DNA of 64,000 nt from UBA699 sp050261915. Lineage in GTDB: Bacteria > Bacillota > Clostridia > Clostridiales > Clostridiaceae. Of this stretch, positions 7,720-15,749 are shown piece after piece (within the stretch, counting starts at the first letter, position 1; every line of letters begins with the position of its first letter). The DNA is taken from NCBI GenBank assembly GCA_050261915.1, contig JBLNDT010000082.1, forward strand, positions 1 to 64,000, written 5' to 3'. The position numbers and the translations under genes are program-made. Under the pieces are notes generated by a model, which was not told where the DNA came from, ran no database searches, and was given only the letters and a program-made list of their open reading frames with translations.

Positions 7720-10007
7720 TGGAAAGAGTGCATGCTGTTTATGAAATTGAAAATCCGTCACTGGATAACTATAATATATTGCTTAATGAAGCAATATTTC
7801 ATAATGCAAATGGCTATATTGGCATTAGGTATGATTTTGAAGAAGGATACCCAAAGGACTATAAATATACTAGAAGCCAGTATATAAACGGTTTTTACGA
7901 TTTTATGGAAATGAAACAACCTGAAGGGCTGTATGGTTTGGCAAAGAGGAAGCAGATAATGCTTAATGTGGCAGACACTCAAAGCATAAGACTCTTTGCA
8001 GAGGGTGAAGAATTCAGCATGTATGAAGGCACCTTGCTTGGCAGCAAACTAACACTAGATATGGATAAGGGTATTACTGTTAGAGAAGTGATTTGGCGTT
8101 CACCTAAAGGCTTGGAGCTGAGTCTTAAGATAACAAGAATGACATCTTTTTATCAGCTTTCACTTTTTACCATAGATTATGAAATAGAGCCATTAAATTT
8201 TTCTGGAGATATTGTAATAAAGTCAGCTCATACAGGAGATGTTGTAAATTATTTTGACTTATCAGACCCAAGGTTGAATAATGACCAAATAAAAATGATA
8301 AGCCCTGTTAACTGTAATATTGTAAAAGGAGCCTCCCTTGTAACTTCAAGGGCGGAGCATTCAGGACTTCTGGTTTCAAGCTGTGTTAAACATGAATTAT
8401 GCACAAAATTTCTCCAGGATTATTGTGCAGATGAAAAAGGGGCGGTATGGGTATTAAAAACAAGGGCAGAGAAAAATGAGAAAATAAGGTTTGTTAAGTA
8501 CAGCGTATTTTGTGACAGTGTACGTTTTGAAAATACCAGGGAACAGGTTCTTTCAAAGCTGGAAAATGCTGTTTCATTAACCATGGAAGATTTATATGAA
8601 AAGCAGCAGAAGTATCTGAGGAATTATTGGAATAACTGTTTTGTGGAAGTTGAGGGACAGAATGAACTGAATAATGAACTGAAGTATAAAATGTATCAGC
8701 TTATTCAAGCTGCGGGCAAAGACCAGTACTGCAATGTTTCACCAAGGGGATTGAGCGGTGACGGTTACGGAGGCCATTATTTTTGGGATACGGAAATGTA
8801 TGTGCTGCCTTTCTTTACCATAACAAACCCTTCAATTTCAAAAAAACTAATAGAGTATAGATATGAAATACTGGATAAAGCAAGGGAAAATGCAAGGATA
8901 ATGGGTCACTTGAGGGGTGCTCTTTACCCTTGGAGAACAATAATGGGGGAGGAATGCTCAGGATATTTTCCTGCAGGTTCTGCACAATATCATATAAATT
9001 CAGATATCGCCTATTCAATTATTGCTTATTATCTTGCTACTAAAGATATTGAATTTATAAAATCCATAGGTGCGGAAATTATTTTCGAAACTGCAAGGAT
9101 ATGGCTAGAAACTGGTAATTATTATGAGGACAAGTTCCATATTAATGATGTAACTGGACCAGATGAATATTCATGTATAGTTAATAATAATTACTATACT
9201 AATATTATGGCCAAGCATCACATGAATTGGGCAGTAAAAATTTATAATATGATTAAGGGTGAGGATGGTTTTCACATACTTGTTGAAAAGATTGGACTCC
9301 TGGAGCATGAGATAGAGGAATTTAAAAAAGCTTCTGATAGCATGTATCTGCCATATGATGAGAAACTAAGGATAAACCCACAGGATGATTCTTTTCTGAA
9401 GAAAAGAAAGTGGGATTTGAGGAGCATTCCAAAAGACAAGTTTCCTTTGTTTATGCATTACCATCCCCTGCATTTATACAGGCATCAAATATGCAAACAA
9501 GCTGATACGGTAATGGCATACTTTGTTTTGGAGGATGGTCAGAGTGAAGAAACCATGATAAATTCATTTAATTATTATGAGGAAATTACTACCCATGATT
9601 CATCCCTTTCAAAGTGCATATTCAGCATTATGGCCTCAAGACTTGGAATGAAGGAAAAGGCCTTTGCTTACTTTCAGGATTCTGCAAAAATGGACCTTAC
9701 AGACCAGCGTAAAGATACAAAGGATGGAATCCATATAGCAAATATTGCAGGAGATTATATGACAATAATATATGGCTTCGGTGGTTTCAGGCTTAAGGAA
9801 TCTGGAATTTCCTTTGCTCCAATACTACCAGAGGAATGGTCAGGGTACAAATTTTTAATAAAATATGAGGATAGCAGACTTATGGTTACGGTTAATAGAA
9901 ATCAGTGTGTTTTTGAAATTGAAAAAGGAAGCTCGAAAAAAATCATTGTTTATGGAAAAGAATATCTTCTTGAAAAGAGGCTGGTTATAAATGACATTCA
10001 AATATAA
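7719..10007 (+). CDS. GH65 family disaccharide phosphorylase (trehalose/maltose/kojibiose type)
   Basis: The 762-residue product has the GH65 layout: an N-terminal beta-sandwich, an (alpha/alpha)6 barrel containing GDGYGGHYFWD and the catalytic-acid segment TGPDEY (Glu at about residue 483), and a C-terminal beta domain. GH65 enzymes phosphorolyse alpha-linked glucose disaccharides with inversion, giving beta-glucose 1-phosphate and glucose. Trehalose is the most economical guess for the substrate because the gene is flanked by the trehalose maker and beta-phosphoglucomutase; maltose, kojibiose or nigerose are alternatives that sequence reading cannot separate. Its 3' end overlaps pgmB by 17 bases. 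Confidence 0.87.
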   Translation: MERVHAVYEIENPSLDNYNILLNEAIFHNANGYIGIRYDFEEGYPKDYKYTRSQYINGFYDFMEMKQPEGLYGLAKRKQIMLNVADTQSIRLFAEGEEFSMYEGTLLGSKLTLDMDKGITVREVIWRSPKGLELSLKITRMTSFYQLSLFTIDYEIEPLNFSGDIVIKSAHTGDVVNYFDLSDPRLNNDQIKMISPVNCNIVKGASLVTSRAEHSGLLVSSCVKHELCTKFLQDYCADEKGAVWVLKTRAEKNEKIRFVKYSVFCDSVRFENTREQVLSKLENAVSLTMEDLYEKQQKYLRNYWNNCFVEVEGQNELNNELKYKMYQLIQAAGKDQYCNVSPRGLSGDGYGGHYFWDTEMYVLPFFTITNPSISKKLIEYRYEILDKARENARIMGHLRGALYPWRTIMGEECSGYFPAGSAQYHINSDIAYSIIAYYLATKDIEFIKSIGAEIIFETARIWLETGNYYEDKFHINDVTGPDEYSCIVNNNYYTNIMAKHHMNWAVKIYNMIKGEDGFHILVEKIGLLEHEIEEFKKASDSMYLPYDEKLRINPQDDSFLKKRKWDLRSIPKDKFPLFMHYHPLHLYRHQICKQADTVMAYFVLEDGQSEETMINSFNYYEEITTHDSSLSKCIFSIMASRLGMKEKAFAYFQDSAKMDLTDQRKDTKDGIHIANIAGDYMTIIYGFGGFRLKESGISFAPILPEEWSGYKFLIKYEDSRLMVTVNRNQCVFEIEKGSSKKIIVYGKEYLLEKRLVINDIQI

Positions 10008-10632
10008 AGCAATAATATTTGATCTTGATGGAGTTATCTGCAATACAGACCGATATCACTTTATGGCTTGGAAAGTAATAGCAGATGAACTTGGTATTTA
10101 TTTTGATGAAAGCATTAATGAAAGGCTGAAAGGTGTAGGGCGCATGGAAAGCCTTGAAATTATTCTTGAAAATTCAGATAAAAGTTTTAGTAAAGAGGAA
10201 AAAATATTTTATTCGGAAAAAAAGAACGGAATATACAAGAATCTCCTTGAAAAAATGACTCCATTAGATGTTAATGAAGAAGTGAAGGATACCTTGGAGG
10301 AAATAAAAAATTCAGGTATTAAGACAGCATTAGGATCTTCAAGTAAAAATGCAAAATTAATTTTAGAAAAAATAGGTTATCAAGACTATTTCAATGTAGT
10401 TTGTGACGGTAATTCCATAACCAGTTCAAAACCAAATCCAGAGGTTTATTTAAAGACAGCAGATGCTTTAGGTATTTCACCTGAACTTTGCGTAGTTGTT
10501 GAGGATGCAAAAGCAGGTATTTTAGCAGCTCACGCTGCAAATATGGATTGCGCTGCGGTAGGAGACGGTGCTAAGTACCATTTGGCAGAATATAATTTGG
10601 GGAAATTTTCAGAGTTACTTAATATAATATGA
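9991..10632 (+). CDS. pgmB: Beta-phosphoglucomutase
   Basis: The 213-residue HAD enzyme converts beta-glucose 1-phosphate to glucose 6-phosphate. Visible are the nucleophile motif FDLDGVICNTD, the cap-domain segment following it, the SSSKNA phosphate-binding motif, the lysine of SKPNPEVYL and the acidic motif VVEDAKAG. It starts inside the end of the GH65 gene and completes the operon: phosphorylase product in, central-metabolism glucose 6-phosphate out. A terminator follows at once. Confidence 0.92.
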   Translation: MTFKYKAIIFDLDGVICNTDRYHFMAWKVIADELGIYFDESINERLKGVGRMESLEIILENSDKSFSKEEKIFYSEKKNGIYKNLLEKMTPLDVNEEVKDTLEEIKNSGIKTALGSSSKNAKLILEKIGYQDYFNVVCDGNSITSSKPNPEVYLKTADALGISPELCVVVEDAKAGILAAHAANMDCAAVGDGAKYHLAEYNLGKFSELLNII

Positions 10633-10637
10633 TGAAA

Positions 10638-10677
10638 ACTCTCTATTCAGATATAATATTCTGAATAGAGAGTCTTT
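10638..10677 (+). terminator. Terminator of the trehalose-type operon
   Basis: A 13-bp perfect stem (10638-10650 with 10661-10673) is followed by a short T run, 5 bases after the pgmB stop. Confidence 0.8.
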
Positions 10678-10682
10678 ACATC

Positions 10683-10737
10683 CAAACTATCTTGTATTAC
10701 AATATACTTAAGGTAACTTGCAATACAAGATAGTTTG
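10683..10737. promoter_or_regulatory. 16-bp inverted repeat, probable PadR operator
   Basis: The arms 10683-10698 and 10722-10737 are perfect reverse complements separated by 23 bases, and end 11 bases before the padR start. PadR-family regulators bind such dyads at their own promoters, so autoregulation is the likely role. A stable hairpin in the leader is an alternative reading. Confidence 0.65.
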
Positions 10738-10748
10738 AGGGTGATAAA

Positions 10749-11084
10749 ATGAAGGATAAATCACAGTTTTTTAAAGGAATATTGGAGGGGTGTATCTTGA
10801 AAGTTATAAATGATCAGGAATCATATGGCTATGAGATTACTGAGAAGCTTAAGATATACGGACTTCATGAGGTAAGTGAGGGTACCATATATCCACTACT
10901 TTTAAGGCTTGAAAAAAATGGTCTGTTAGATTCAAAAAAGAAGACTTCACCCTATGGGCCTGATAGGAAATACTATACTTTATCACAAAAAGGTAAAGAA
11001 GAGCTTATGGAATTTTACAACAGTTGGAAGGAGCTAAGTATTAGCATAGATAAAATATTTTCAGATATAGGAAGAGGTAAATAA
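10749..11084 (+). CDS. PadR-family transcriptional regulator
   Basis: The 111-residue protein has the PadR winged helix: SYGYEITEKL, then the recognition region EGTIYPLLLRLEKNGLL and the wing GPDRKYYTLSQKG. PadR proteins are dimeric repressors that commonly control themselves and a neighbouring membrane protein. GAGGGTGAT precedes the ATG. The gene abuts the next one with no spacing, and the inverted repeat just upstream is the obvious operator. The ligand is unknown. Confidence 0.9.
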   Translation: MKDKSQFFKGILEGCILKVINDQESYGYEITEKLKIYGLHEVSEGTIYPLLLRLEKNGLLDSKKKTSPYGPDRKYYTLSQKGKEELMEFYNSWKELSISIDKIFSDIGRGK

Positions 11085-11756
11085 ATGAGTAATGTTAAAG
11101 CCATGATTAAGAAAAATTATGAAATAAGCAAAAGCCTAAATGAGGAAAATAATAAAATATATACAGATATATTGTGCTACCTAAGAACGAGCATGCCTGA
11201 AACCGTCAAAACTGAAGAGATTATTTCGGATATTCTGGATATGTTTTTAAGTGGTCAGTATCAGGGTAAGTCTGCAAAGGATATTATAGGGAATGACTAT
11301 AAGTTGTTTTGTGATTCGATTATAGAATCAGTGGAAATAAATAGTTTCTCTATCCAAGTTTTTAAAGAAAATGCATTATTAATTGTAAATTGCTTTTTTA
11401 TTCTCTTAACAATCAATGTAATTTTTGAGTATATTCCACTGGTTCTTAAAAGCGGAAGCATTACCAATTATGGTGTCAGCGCAGGTTTTATAATTAATTC
11501 AATAATTATAACTTCTTTGGCAACTGGTATTGTTATGTTTGTGGGGAAAAATAGCTTTAACCTTTCAGGGGAAAAAGGAAAAAAATATTATTTTGCTCTT
11601 TGGCTTGGCCTATCTATAATATTTTTTTTGATTATAATCATATCTCTTAAGTTTTCGAAATATTATATTTTATCAATAAACCCCTATTTTGTTTTTATAG
11701 CTATAATATTGTATTGGATATTCAGACTTGTAAAAAATTTTAACTTAACAATTTGA
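11085..11756 (+). CDS. Membrane protein partner of the PadR regulator (DUF1048/DUF1129-like)
   Basis: The 223-residue product has a helical soluble N-terminal domain (residues 1-85; repeated acidic-helix pattern ending YKLFCDSII) and four hydrophobic helices (about 96-116, 127-148, 166-186, 194-214). This architecture matches proteins often encoded directly after PadR regulators. Its ATG follows the padR stop immediately, so the two are co-translated. A sensory or adaptor role with PadR is inferred from context only. Confidence 0.7.
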   Translation: MSNVKAMIKKNYEISKSLNEENNKIYTDILCYLRTSMPETVKTEEIISDILDMFLSGQYQGKSAKDIIGNDYKLFCDSIIESVEINSFSIQVFKENALLIVNCFFILLTINVIFEYIPLVLKSGSITNYGVSAGFIINSIIITSLATGIVMFVGKNSFNLSGEKGKKYYFALWLGLSIIFFLIIIISLKFSKYYILSINPYFVFIAIILYWIFRLVKNFNLTI

Positions 11757-11792
11757 TGATAAAGTGGTAAAATTATCTTAGAGGTGATGGAA

Positions 11793-11954
11793 ATGTCAAA
11801 GACAAAAATGCAATTAATTTTATGGGTTTTGTATATTGTTTTTCTAGGGATGTATGTTAAGTTCAAAGCGGTTTACCTGGGCGTTATAGCGGCGGCTCTT
11901 ATCATTGTAATATGTTTTCAAATACTTAAATGGTTCATTCCTGTTAAAAAATAA
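11793..11954 (+). CDS. Small two-helix membrane protein
   Basis: A 53-residue frame starts at 11793 with GAGGTGATGG upstream and stops before a strong terminator. Two hydrophobic helices (about 7-22 and 26-47) end in a basic tail. It follows the PadR pair by 36 bases and is probably the last gene of that operon. No family is recognised; the excellent ribosome site and terminator argue that it is real. Confidence 0.65.
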   Translation: MSKTKMQLILWVLYIVFLGMYVKFKAVYLGVIAAALIIVICFQILKWFIPVKK

Positions 11955-11960
11955 TTTAAA

Positions 11961-11996
11961 AAGTGTCTTGGATTTTTCCAAGGCACTTATTTTTTT
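11961..11996 (+). terminator. Terminator of the PadR operon
   Basis: A 12-bp stem with one G-U pair (11961-11972 with 11977-11988) is followed by a T tract. Confidence 0.88.
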
Positions 11997-12070
11997 ATAT
12001 AATAAAAAGGAATTATAGAGCATATGTAGAATTTATATTATAGATTCAGCAGGTTTTGTGAGGTGTGATT

Positions 12071-12586
12071 ATGCTTGACATAGATATAAAATTTAGTGAT
12101 ATAGAAATAACAAATATTCAGTCTAAAGATTTGATTTTTATTCAAAAGTGGAGTGAATATGATGAAGAATCAAGAAGGGAACAGCTAACGGAAAGGTTTT
12201 TGGAAAGCTGTTTAAGTGAATGCGAATATTTCTTGAAAATTTCAAAGAAGGATAAAGTTATTGGAATAATTAAGGGACGAGTGGAATTTAAAAATCCAAA
12301 TGAGGCATGGATATGGTTTTTTAATTTGGAACAAGAGGTGGAGGAACCTGAATTAGATTGTCTAATAATGAAGAACTTTTTTGCTTATCTTTATTCAGAA
12401 TTTGACATAAAACTATTTTTTACAAGGGTTGCAGTTAACGATTTATCTGCAATTAAATTTTGGAAAAAGGCTGGTTTTAAAGCTTTGAGGGTTGTTAAGG
12501 ATTATTATTATATAAATGGCGAAAACGTTGATATGATGATAATGGAAAATGGTAATATTGACAAGAAACTCCGAAATACCGTATAA
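12071..12586 (+). CDS. GNAT-family N-acetyltransferase
   Basis: The 171-residue protein fits the GNAT fold: an N-terminal strand and helices, a central KVIGIIKGRV strand, and the C-terminal signature VNDLSAIKFWKKAGF that packs against acetyl-CoA. The acceptor substrate cannot be predicted. The start at ATG 12071 follows AGGTG by 5 bases and is preferred to the GTG at 12065. The end of the gene contains the promoter for the next gene. Confidence 0.78.
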   Translation: MLDIDIKFSDIEITNIQSKDLIFIQKWSEYDEESRREQLTERFLESCLSECEYFLKISKKDKVIGIIKGRVEFKNPNEAWIWFFNLEQEVEEPELDCLIMKNFFAYLYSEFDIKLFFTRVAVNDLSAIKFWKKAGFKALRVVKDYYYINGENVDMMIMENGNIDKKLRNTV

Positions 12587-12587
12587 T
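12558..12587 (+). promoter_or_regulatory. Near-perfect sigma-A promoter inside the end of the GNAT gene
   Basis: TTGACA (12558-12563), an 18-base spacer and TATAAT (12582-12587) are both consensus. The promoter overlaps the last ten codons of the GNAT gene and drives the NlpC/P60 gene. Confidence 0.8.
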
Positions 12588-12639
12588 TAAATTGCTGATT
12601 TTATCTGTCAGCCAACTTCTAGAGTAAGAGAGGGAAAAG

Positions 12640-13254
12640 ATGCGTTACAAAACATTAAAATCCATTATACTTACAATGATTTTTGGAGCCGCTTGTGTAT
12701 TAGGAATTGCGGCATATGACAATGAAGTTAAGGCAGATGCAGCGGTTAAATCCGTTGAACAGAACAGCTTGCTGCGAACTGTAAACATCTCTTCGGATAA
12801 GGAAATTACTGTATCCGAACAACTAAAAGACCAACAAGAAAACGGGAATTATGGCAGTAAAAATGCTACTTTAAGCAGAGGCGGCACTGTAGGAGACGAC
12901 ATAGTTACTTATGCTTTCAAATTTATGGGTAAACCATATGTTTGGGGTGCATCAGGACCAAACGCATTTGACTGCTCAGGATTTACAGCTTTTGTTTACA
13001 GCAGATACGGCGTAGGCCTAGATCATTCAGCTGAAGCCCAGTTCTATGCGGGGACATCTGTAAGCAGGGAAAACTTAAGACCTGGTGATTTAGTCTTTTT
13101 TAATACATATACAACTTTGGGACATGTTGGCATGTACATAGGCGGAGGACAGTTTATACATGCATCCTCAGGAAGCCACAGAATAACTGTAAGTTCATTA
13201 GGTGAAAGCTATTACAGTTCAAGATATGCAGGAGCAAAACGATATATCAAATAA
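12640..13254 (+). CDS. Secreted NlpC/P60 peptidoglycan endopeptidase
   Basis: The 204-residue precursor has a signal peptide (hydrophobic core about residues 9-26, cleavage near VKADA), a 60-residue linker and a C-terminal NlpC/P60 domain. The catalytic Cys is in AFDCSGFT, the His in LGHVGMYIGGG, and the third polar residue is the His of FIHASS. Such enzymes cut gamma-D-Glu-diamino acid bonds of the wall stem peptide. There is no SH3 or LysM binding domain. It has its own strong promoter and a terminator. Confidence 0.9.
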   Translation: MRYKTLKSIILTMIFGAACVLGIAAYDNEVKADAAVKSVEQNSLLRTVNISSDKEITVSEQLKDQQENGNYGSKNATLSRGGTVGDDIVTYAFKFMGKPYVWGASGPNAFDCSGFTAFVYSRYGVGLDHSAEAQFYAGTSVSRENLRPGDLVFFNTYTTLGHVGMYIGGGQFIHASSGSHRITVSSLGESYYSSRYAGAKRYIK

Positions 13255-13257
13255 TTA

Positions 13258-13280
13258 TTGCCGGCACACTGTGCCGGCAA
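13258..13280 (+). terminator. GC-rich hairpin after the NlpC/P60 gene
   Basis: A perfect 10-bp stem (13258-13267 with 13271-13280) has a 3-base loop. The following T content is modest, so it may be a weak terminator. Confidence 0.7.
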
Positions 13281-13349
13281 ATTTATTTGCATAAAATCCC
13301 AATAACTAAAATATTAATTAATAATAATATTTTACTGGAGGGATAAATA

Positions 13350-14030
13350 ATGAGGTATACAAGATTTGATTTAAAAAGGAACAAAGGAAAGAGAAGCGGA
13401 AAATCGATTCTTACATTTATTTCAGCATTAATTATACTAGGAGCAGTATCATGGACTCTATTATTCAGCATTAATATTAAGGATTTAACGGGGAGCTCAG
13501 CTGGGTCTAAAAGCAATAGTAAAAACGTGAATTTTACAGCAATACAAGGGGGAATGTATGCCAAAGATGAGAATGTTGAAAAGGAAAAAAGCGCGCTTTC
13601 TTCTTATGGAACACCCTTTGTTGTAAAACAAGGAGAAGTAAGCAGGGTATTTTCAGGTATATATTTAGAGGAAAATTATCAACTGGTAATTGATGCTATG
13701 AATAAAAACAGTAAAACTAATTCTAAAATGGTCTTTAAATTAAATAAAAATGACCTTTGTGATACTGAAATAGCTGAAATTATTACTGCAAACATAAAAA
13801 TTTTAAACAAGCTTTCTGAAAATGGGGTTAAAGGGGTCCAGACTAAGGATTATAAGGCATGGGTAACAGCTCTTAAGAAACCAGATAGTAATTCTAAAAA
13901 TATAGAGGTTATAAAACAGCTTGAGGATTATGTGCAGAAAATGCCGGATACAGTCACTAGGGATATGGCTCCGGATAATTACGTATTCTTGTATAATATT
14001 CTCAAAAACATATCCGAAATAAGCAAATAA
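13350..14030 (+). CDS. Membrane-anchored protein of unknown function
   Basis: The 226-residue product has a very basic cytoplasmic start (FDLKRNKGKRSGKS), one transmembrane helix (about residues 25-45) and a Ser- and Lys-rich extracytoplasmic part. That topology resembles SPOR-type or division-associated single-pass proteins, but no SPOR signature is certain. GGAGGG lies 8 bases before the ATG. It sits alone between two hairpins, just before the shape-and-division cluster, so an envelope role is possible but unproven. Confidence 0.65.
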   Translation: MRYTRFDLKRNKGKRSGKSILTFISALIILGAVSWTLLFSINIKDLTGSSAGSKSNSKNVNFTAIQGGMYAKDENVEKEKSALSSYGTPFVVKQGEVSRVFSGIYLEENYQLVIDAMNKNSKTNSKMVFKLNKNDLCDTEIAEIITANIKILNKLSENGVKGVQTKDYKAWVTALKKPDSNSKNIEVIKQLEDYVQKMPDTVTRDMAPDNYVFLYNILKNISEISK

Positions 14031-14034
14031 TGCA

Positions 14035-14074
14035 AAAACTTCCAGTAAATCTTATTTTTACAGGAAGTTTTTTT
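14035..14074 (+). terminator. Intrinsic terminator
   Basis: The arms AACTTCC and GGAAGTT, with a second short pairing inside, are followed by eight T residues. Confidence 0.85.
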
Positions 14075-14180
14075 TCATTTTTAACTTTCTTAAATTTTTC
14101 TTTAATAATTGTATATTTACTTGTTTATGTAATTATTAAATGATAAACTATATAGGATGTGATTTTAAGGTGGGATTAAT

Positions 14181-14441
14181 GTGAAAGGAATAGGAAAAAA
14201 TCAAGGCTTTAAATGGTTTTTAATAGTCCTTGGGGCAGTAAGCGGGAGCATTTTAGGAGATATTCTTGGGAGCAATTTCAGCAGTCTTTATTTTTTAAAA
14301 GCTGCCTATTCAATTGGTACTTCTGCACCGGTAATATTAAATCTTAAAGTATTTGTTTTTACATTAGGTCTTAATTTTAATATCAATATTATGACTATAA
14401 TTGGTACAATTGTGGCTATAATACTATACAGAAGATATTAG
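14181..14441 (+). CDS. DUF4321-type small membrane protein
   Basis: The 86-residue protein has two hydrophobic segments and a conserved-looking LGAVSGSILGDILG stretch, as in the clostridial family that precedes maf. The start is GTG 14181 with AAGGTGGG upstream. It is the first gene of a long rightward run (maf, radC, mreBCD, penicillin-binding protein, minCDE, rodA). Its molecular role is unknown; the position suggests a link with the envelope. Confidence 0.75.
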   Translation: MKGIGKNQGFKWFLIVLGAVSGSILGDILGSNFSSLYFLKAAYSIGTSAPVILNLKVFVFTLGLNFNINIMTIIGTIVAIILYRRY

Positions 14442-14452
14442 GAAGTGATAAG

Positions 14453-15028
14453 GTGAATGTGGTCTTAGCCTCTGGTTCAATTCGGAGACAAGAACTTTTA
14501 AAAAGATTGGTAGAGGAATTCGAGGTTATTGTAAGCTGCTTTGATGAAGATTCCATAATGTTTAATGGAAATTGTAAGAAGTATGTCATGGATTTATCAC
14601 ATGGGAAAGCTTTTGCAGTAGCAGAAAATATAAAGGAACCTTCCCTGATTGTAGGCTGCGATACTTTAGTTGCTTTGGAGGGGGCCATATTAGGCAAGCC
14701 CTTGGACTATAACAATGCTTTCCAGATGCTCAAGATGTTAAGCGGAAAAACCCATCAGGTATACTCGGGAATAACCATAATAAATACTGAAACCAATAAA
14801 ACCATAAAGGATTTTGTATTGACAAATGTCAAATTTTCCGAGCTTACAGATGAAGAAATAAAAAGATACATAAATACTGGAGAACCTATGGATAAGGCAG
14901 GTGCTTACGGTATACAGGGCTTTGGAGGAGTATTTGTTGAAGAAATTCATGGATGCTACTATAATGTGGTAGGACTACCATTAAACAAACTTAAAAATAT
15001 GTTACAGGGGATAGGGGTAAATCTATAA
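14453..15028 (+). CDS. maf: Maf-family nucleoside triphosphate pyrophosphatase
   Basis: The 191-residue enzyme hydrolyses non-canonical or modified nucleoside triphosphates (dTTP/UTP class in YhdE-like members). Motifs are ASGSIRRQELL at the start, VGCDTLV, LGKP and DKAGAYGIQG with the basic and acidic metal-site residues. The GTG start at 14453 is the only one giving the complete ASGS motif. It is 11 bases after the DUF4321 gene and upstream of radC, as is usual in Firmicutes. Confidence 0.92.
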   Translation: MNVVLASGSIRRQELLKRLVEEFEVIVSCFDEDSIMFNGNCKKYVMDLSHGKAFAVAENIKEPSLIVGCDTLVALEGAILGKPLDYNNAFQMLKMLSGKTHQVYSGITIINTETNKTIKDFVLTNVKFSELTDEEIKRYINTGEPMDKAGAYGIQGFGGVFVEEIHGCYYNVVGLPLNKLKNMLQGIGVNL

Positions 15029-15046
15029 AAGCGAGGGTTGTACTCA

Positions 15047-15730
15047 TTGAACACAATAAAAATTATGGATTTGCCAAAAAATGAACGACCAAGAGAAAGA
15101 ATGCTGAGGTATGGGGCGGATGTCTTGTCAAATGCTGAACTATTGGCGGTAATACTAAGAACAGGAAGCAAAAAGGATAATATTGTAAATTTGTGCAATA
15201 AGCTTATTAAGGACTGTGGCGGATTAAACGGCCTGCTTTCCATGAATTATGAAGATTTTACTGCTCTTCATGGCATAGGCATGGCTAAAGCTGCACAGCT
15301 TATGGCTCTTTCTGAGATTTCAAAGAGGTTCAAATCCTATAGGGATGGAGCTGCATATAAAATTACATGCCCAATGGAAGCTGCGGATTATGTAATTGAA
15401 GATATGAGAAATTTAAAGGTGGAGCACCTAAGGGTAATTATGTTGAATACAAAAAATGTGGTAATATCCATTCAGGATATTTCCTCTGGAAGCTTAAATT
15501 CCTCTATTGTTCATCCAAGAGAGGTTTTCTGTGAGGCAATTAAAAAAAGAAGTGCCTCGATAATTGTGTGTCATAACCACCCCTCTGGTGATCCCTCTCC
15601 AAGTGCTGAGGATATTAATATAACAAAAAGGCTTAAAGAGTGCGGAAGCATTGTAGGTATAGAGCTTTTAGATCATATTATTATTGGAGATGGAGTTTTT
15701 GTTAGTTTAAAGGAAAAAGGTATTTTGTAA
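15047..15730 (+). CDS. radC: RadC-family JAB1/MPN domain protein
   Basis: The 227-residue protein has an N-terminal helix-hairpin-helix region (LHGIGMAKAAQL) and a C-terminal MPN domain with the metal motif HNHPSGDPSPSAED. RadC proteins were first linked to DNA repair, but the true activity is unsettled. The TTG at 15047 is preferred because GAGGG lies 9 bases before it; an upstream TTG at 15038 would add three residues. It belongs to the maf-radC-mreB block. Confidence 0.9.
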   Translation: MNTIKIMDLPKNERPRERMLRYGADVLSNAELLAVILRTGSKKDNIVNLCNKLIKDCGGLNGLLSMNYEDFTALHGIGMAKAAQLMALSEISKRFKSYRDGAAYKITCPMEAADYVIEDMRNLKVEHLRVIMLNTKNVVISIQDISSGSLNSSIVHPREVFCEAIKKRSASIIVCHNHPSGDPSPSAEDINITKRLKECGSIVGIELLDHIIIGDGVFVSLKEKGIL

Positions 15731-15749
15731 TATTGAAAGGAGAAAAAAC

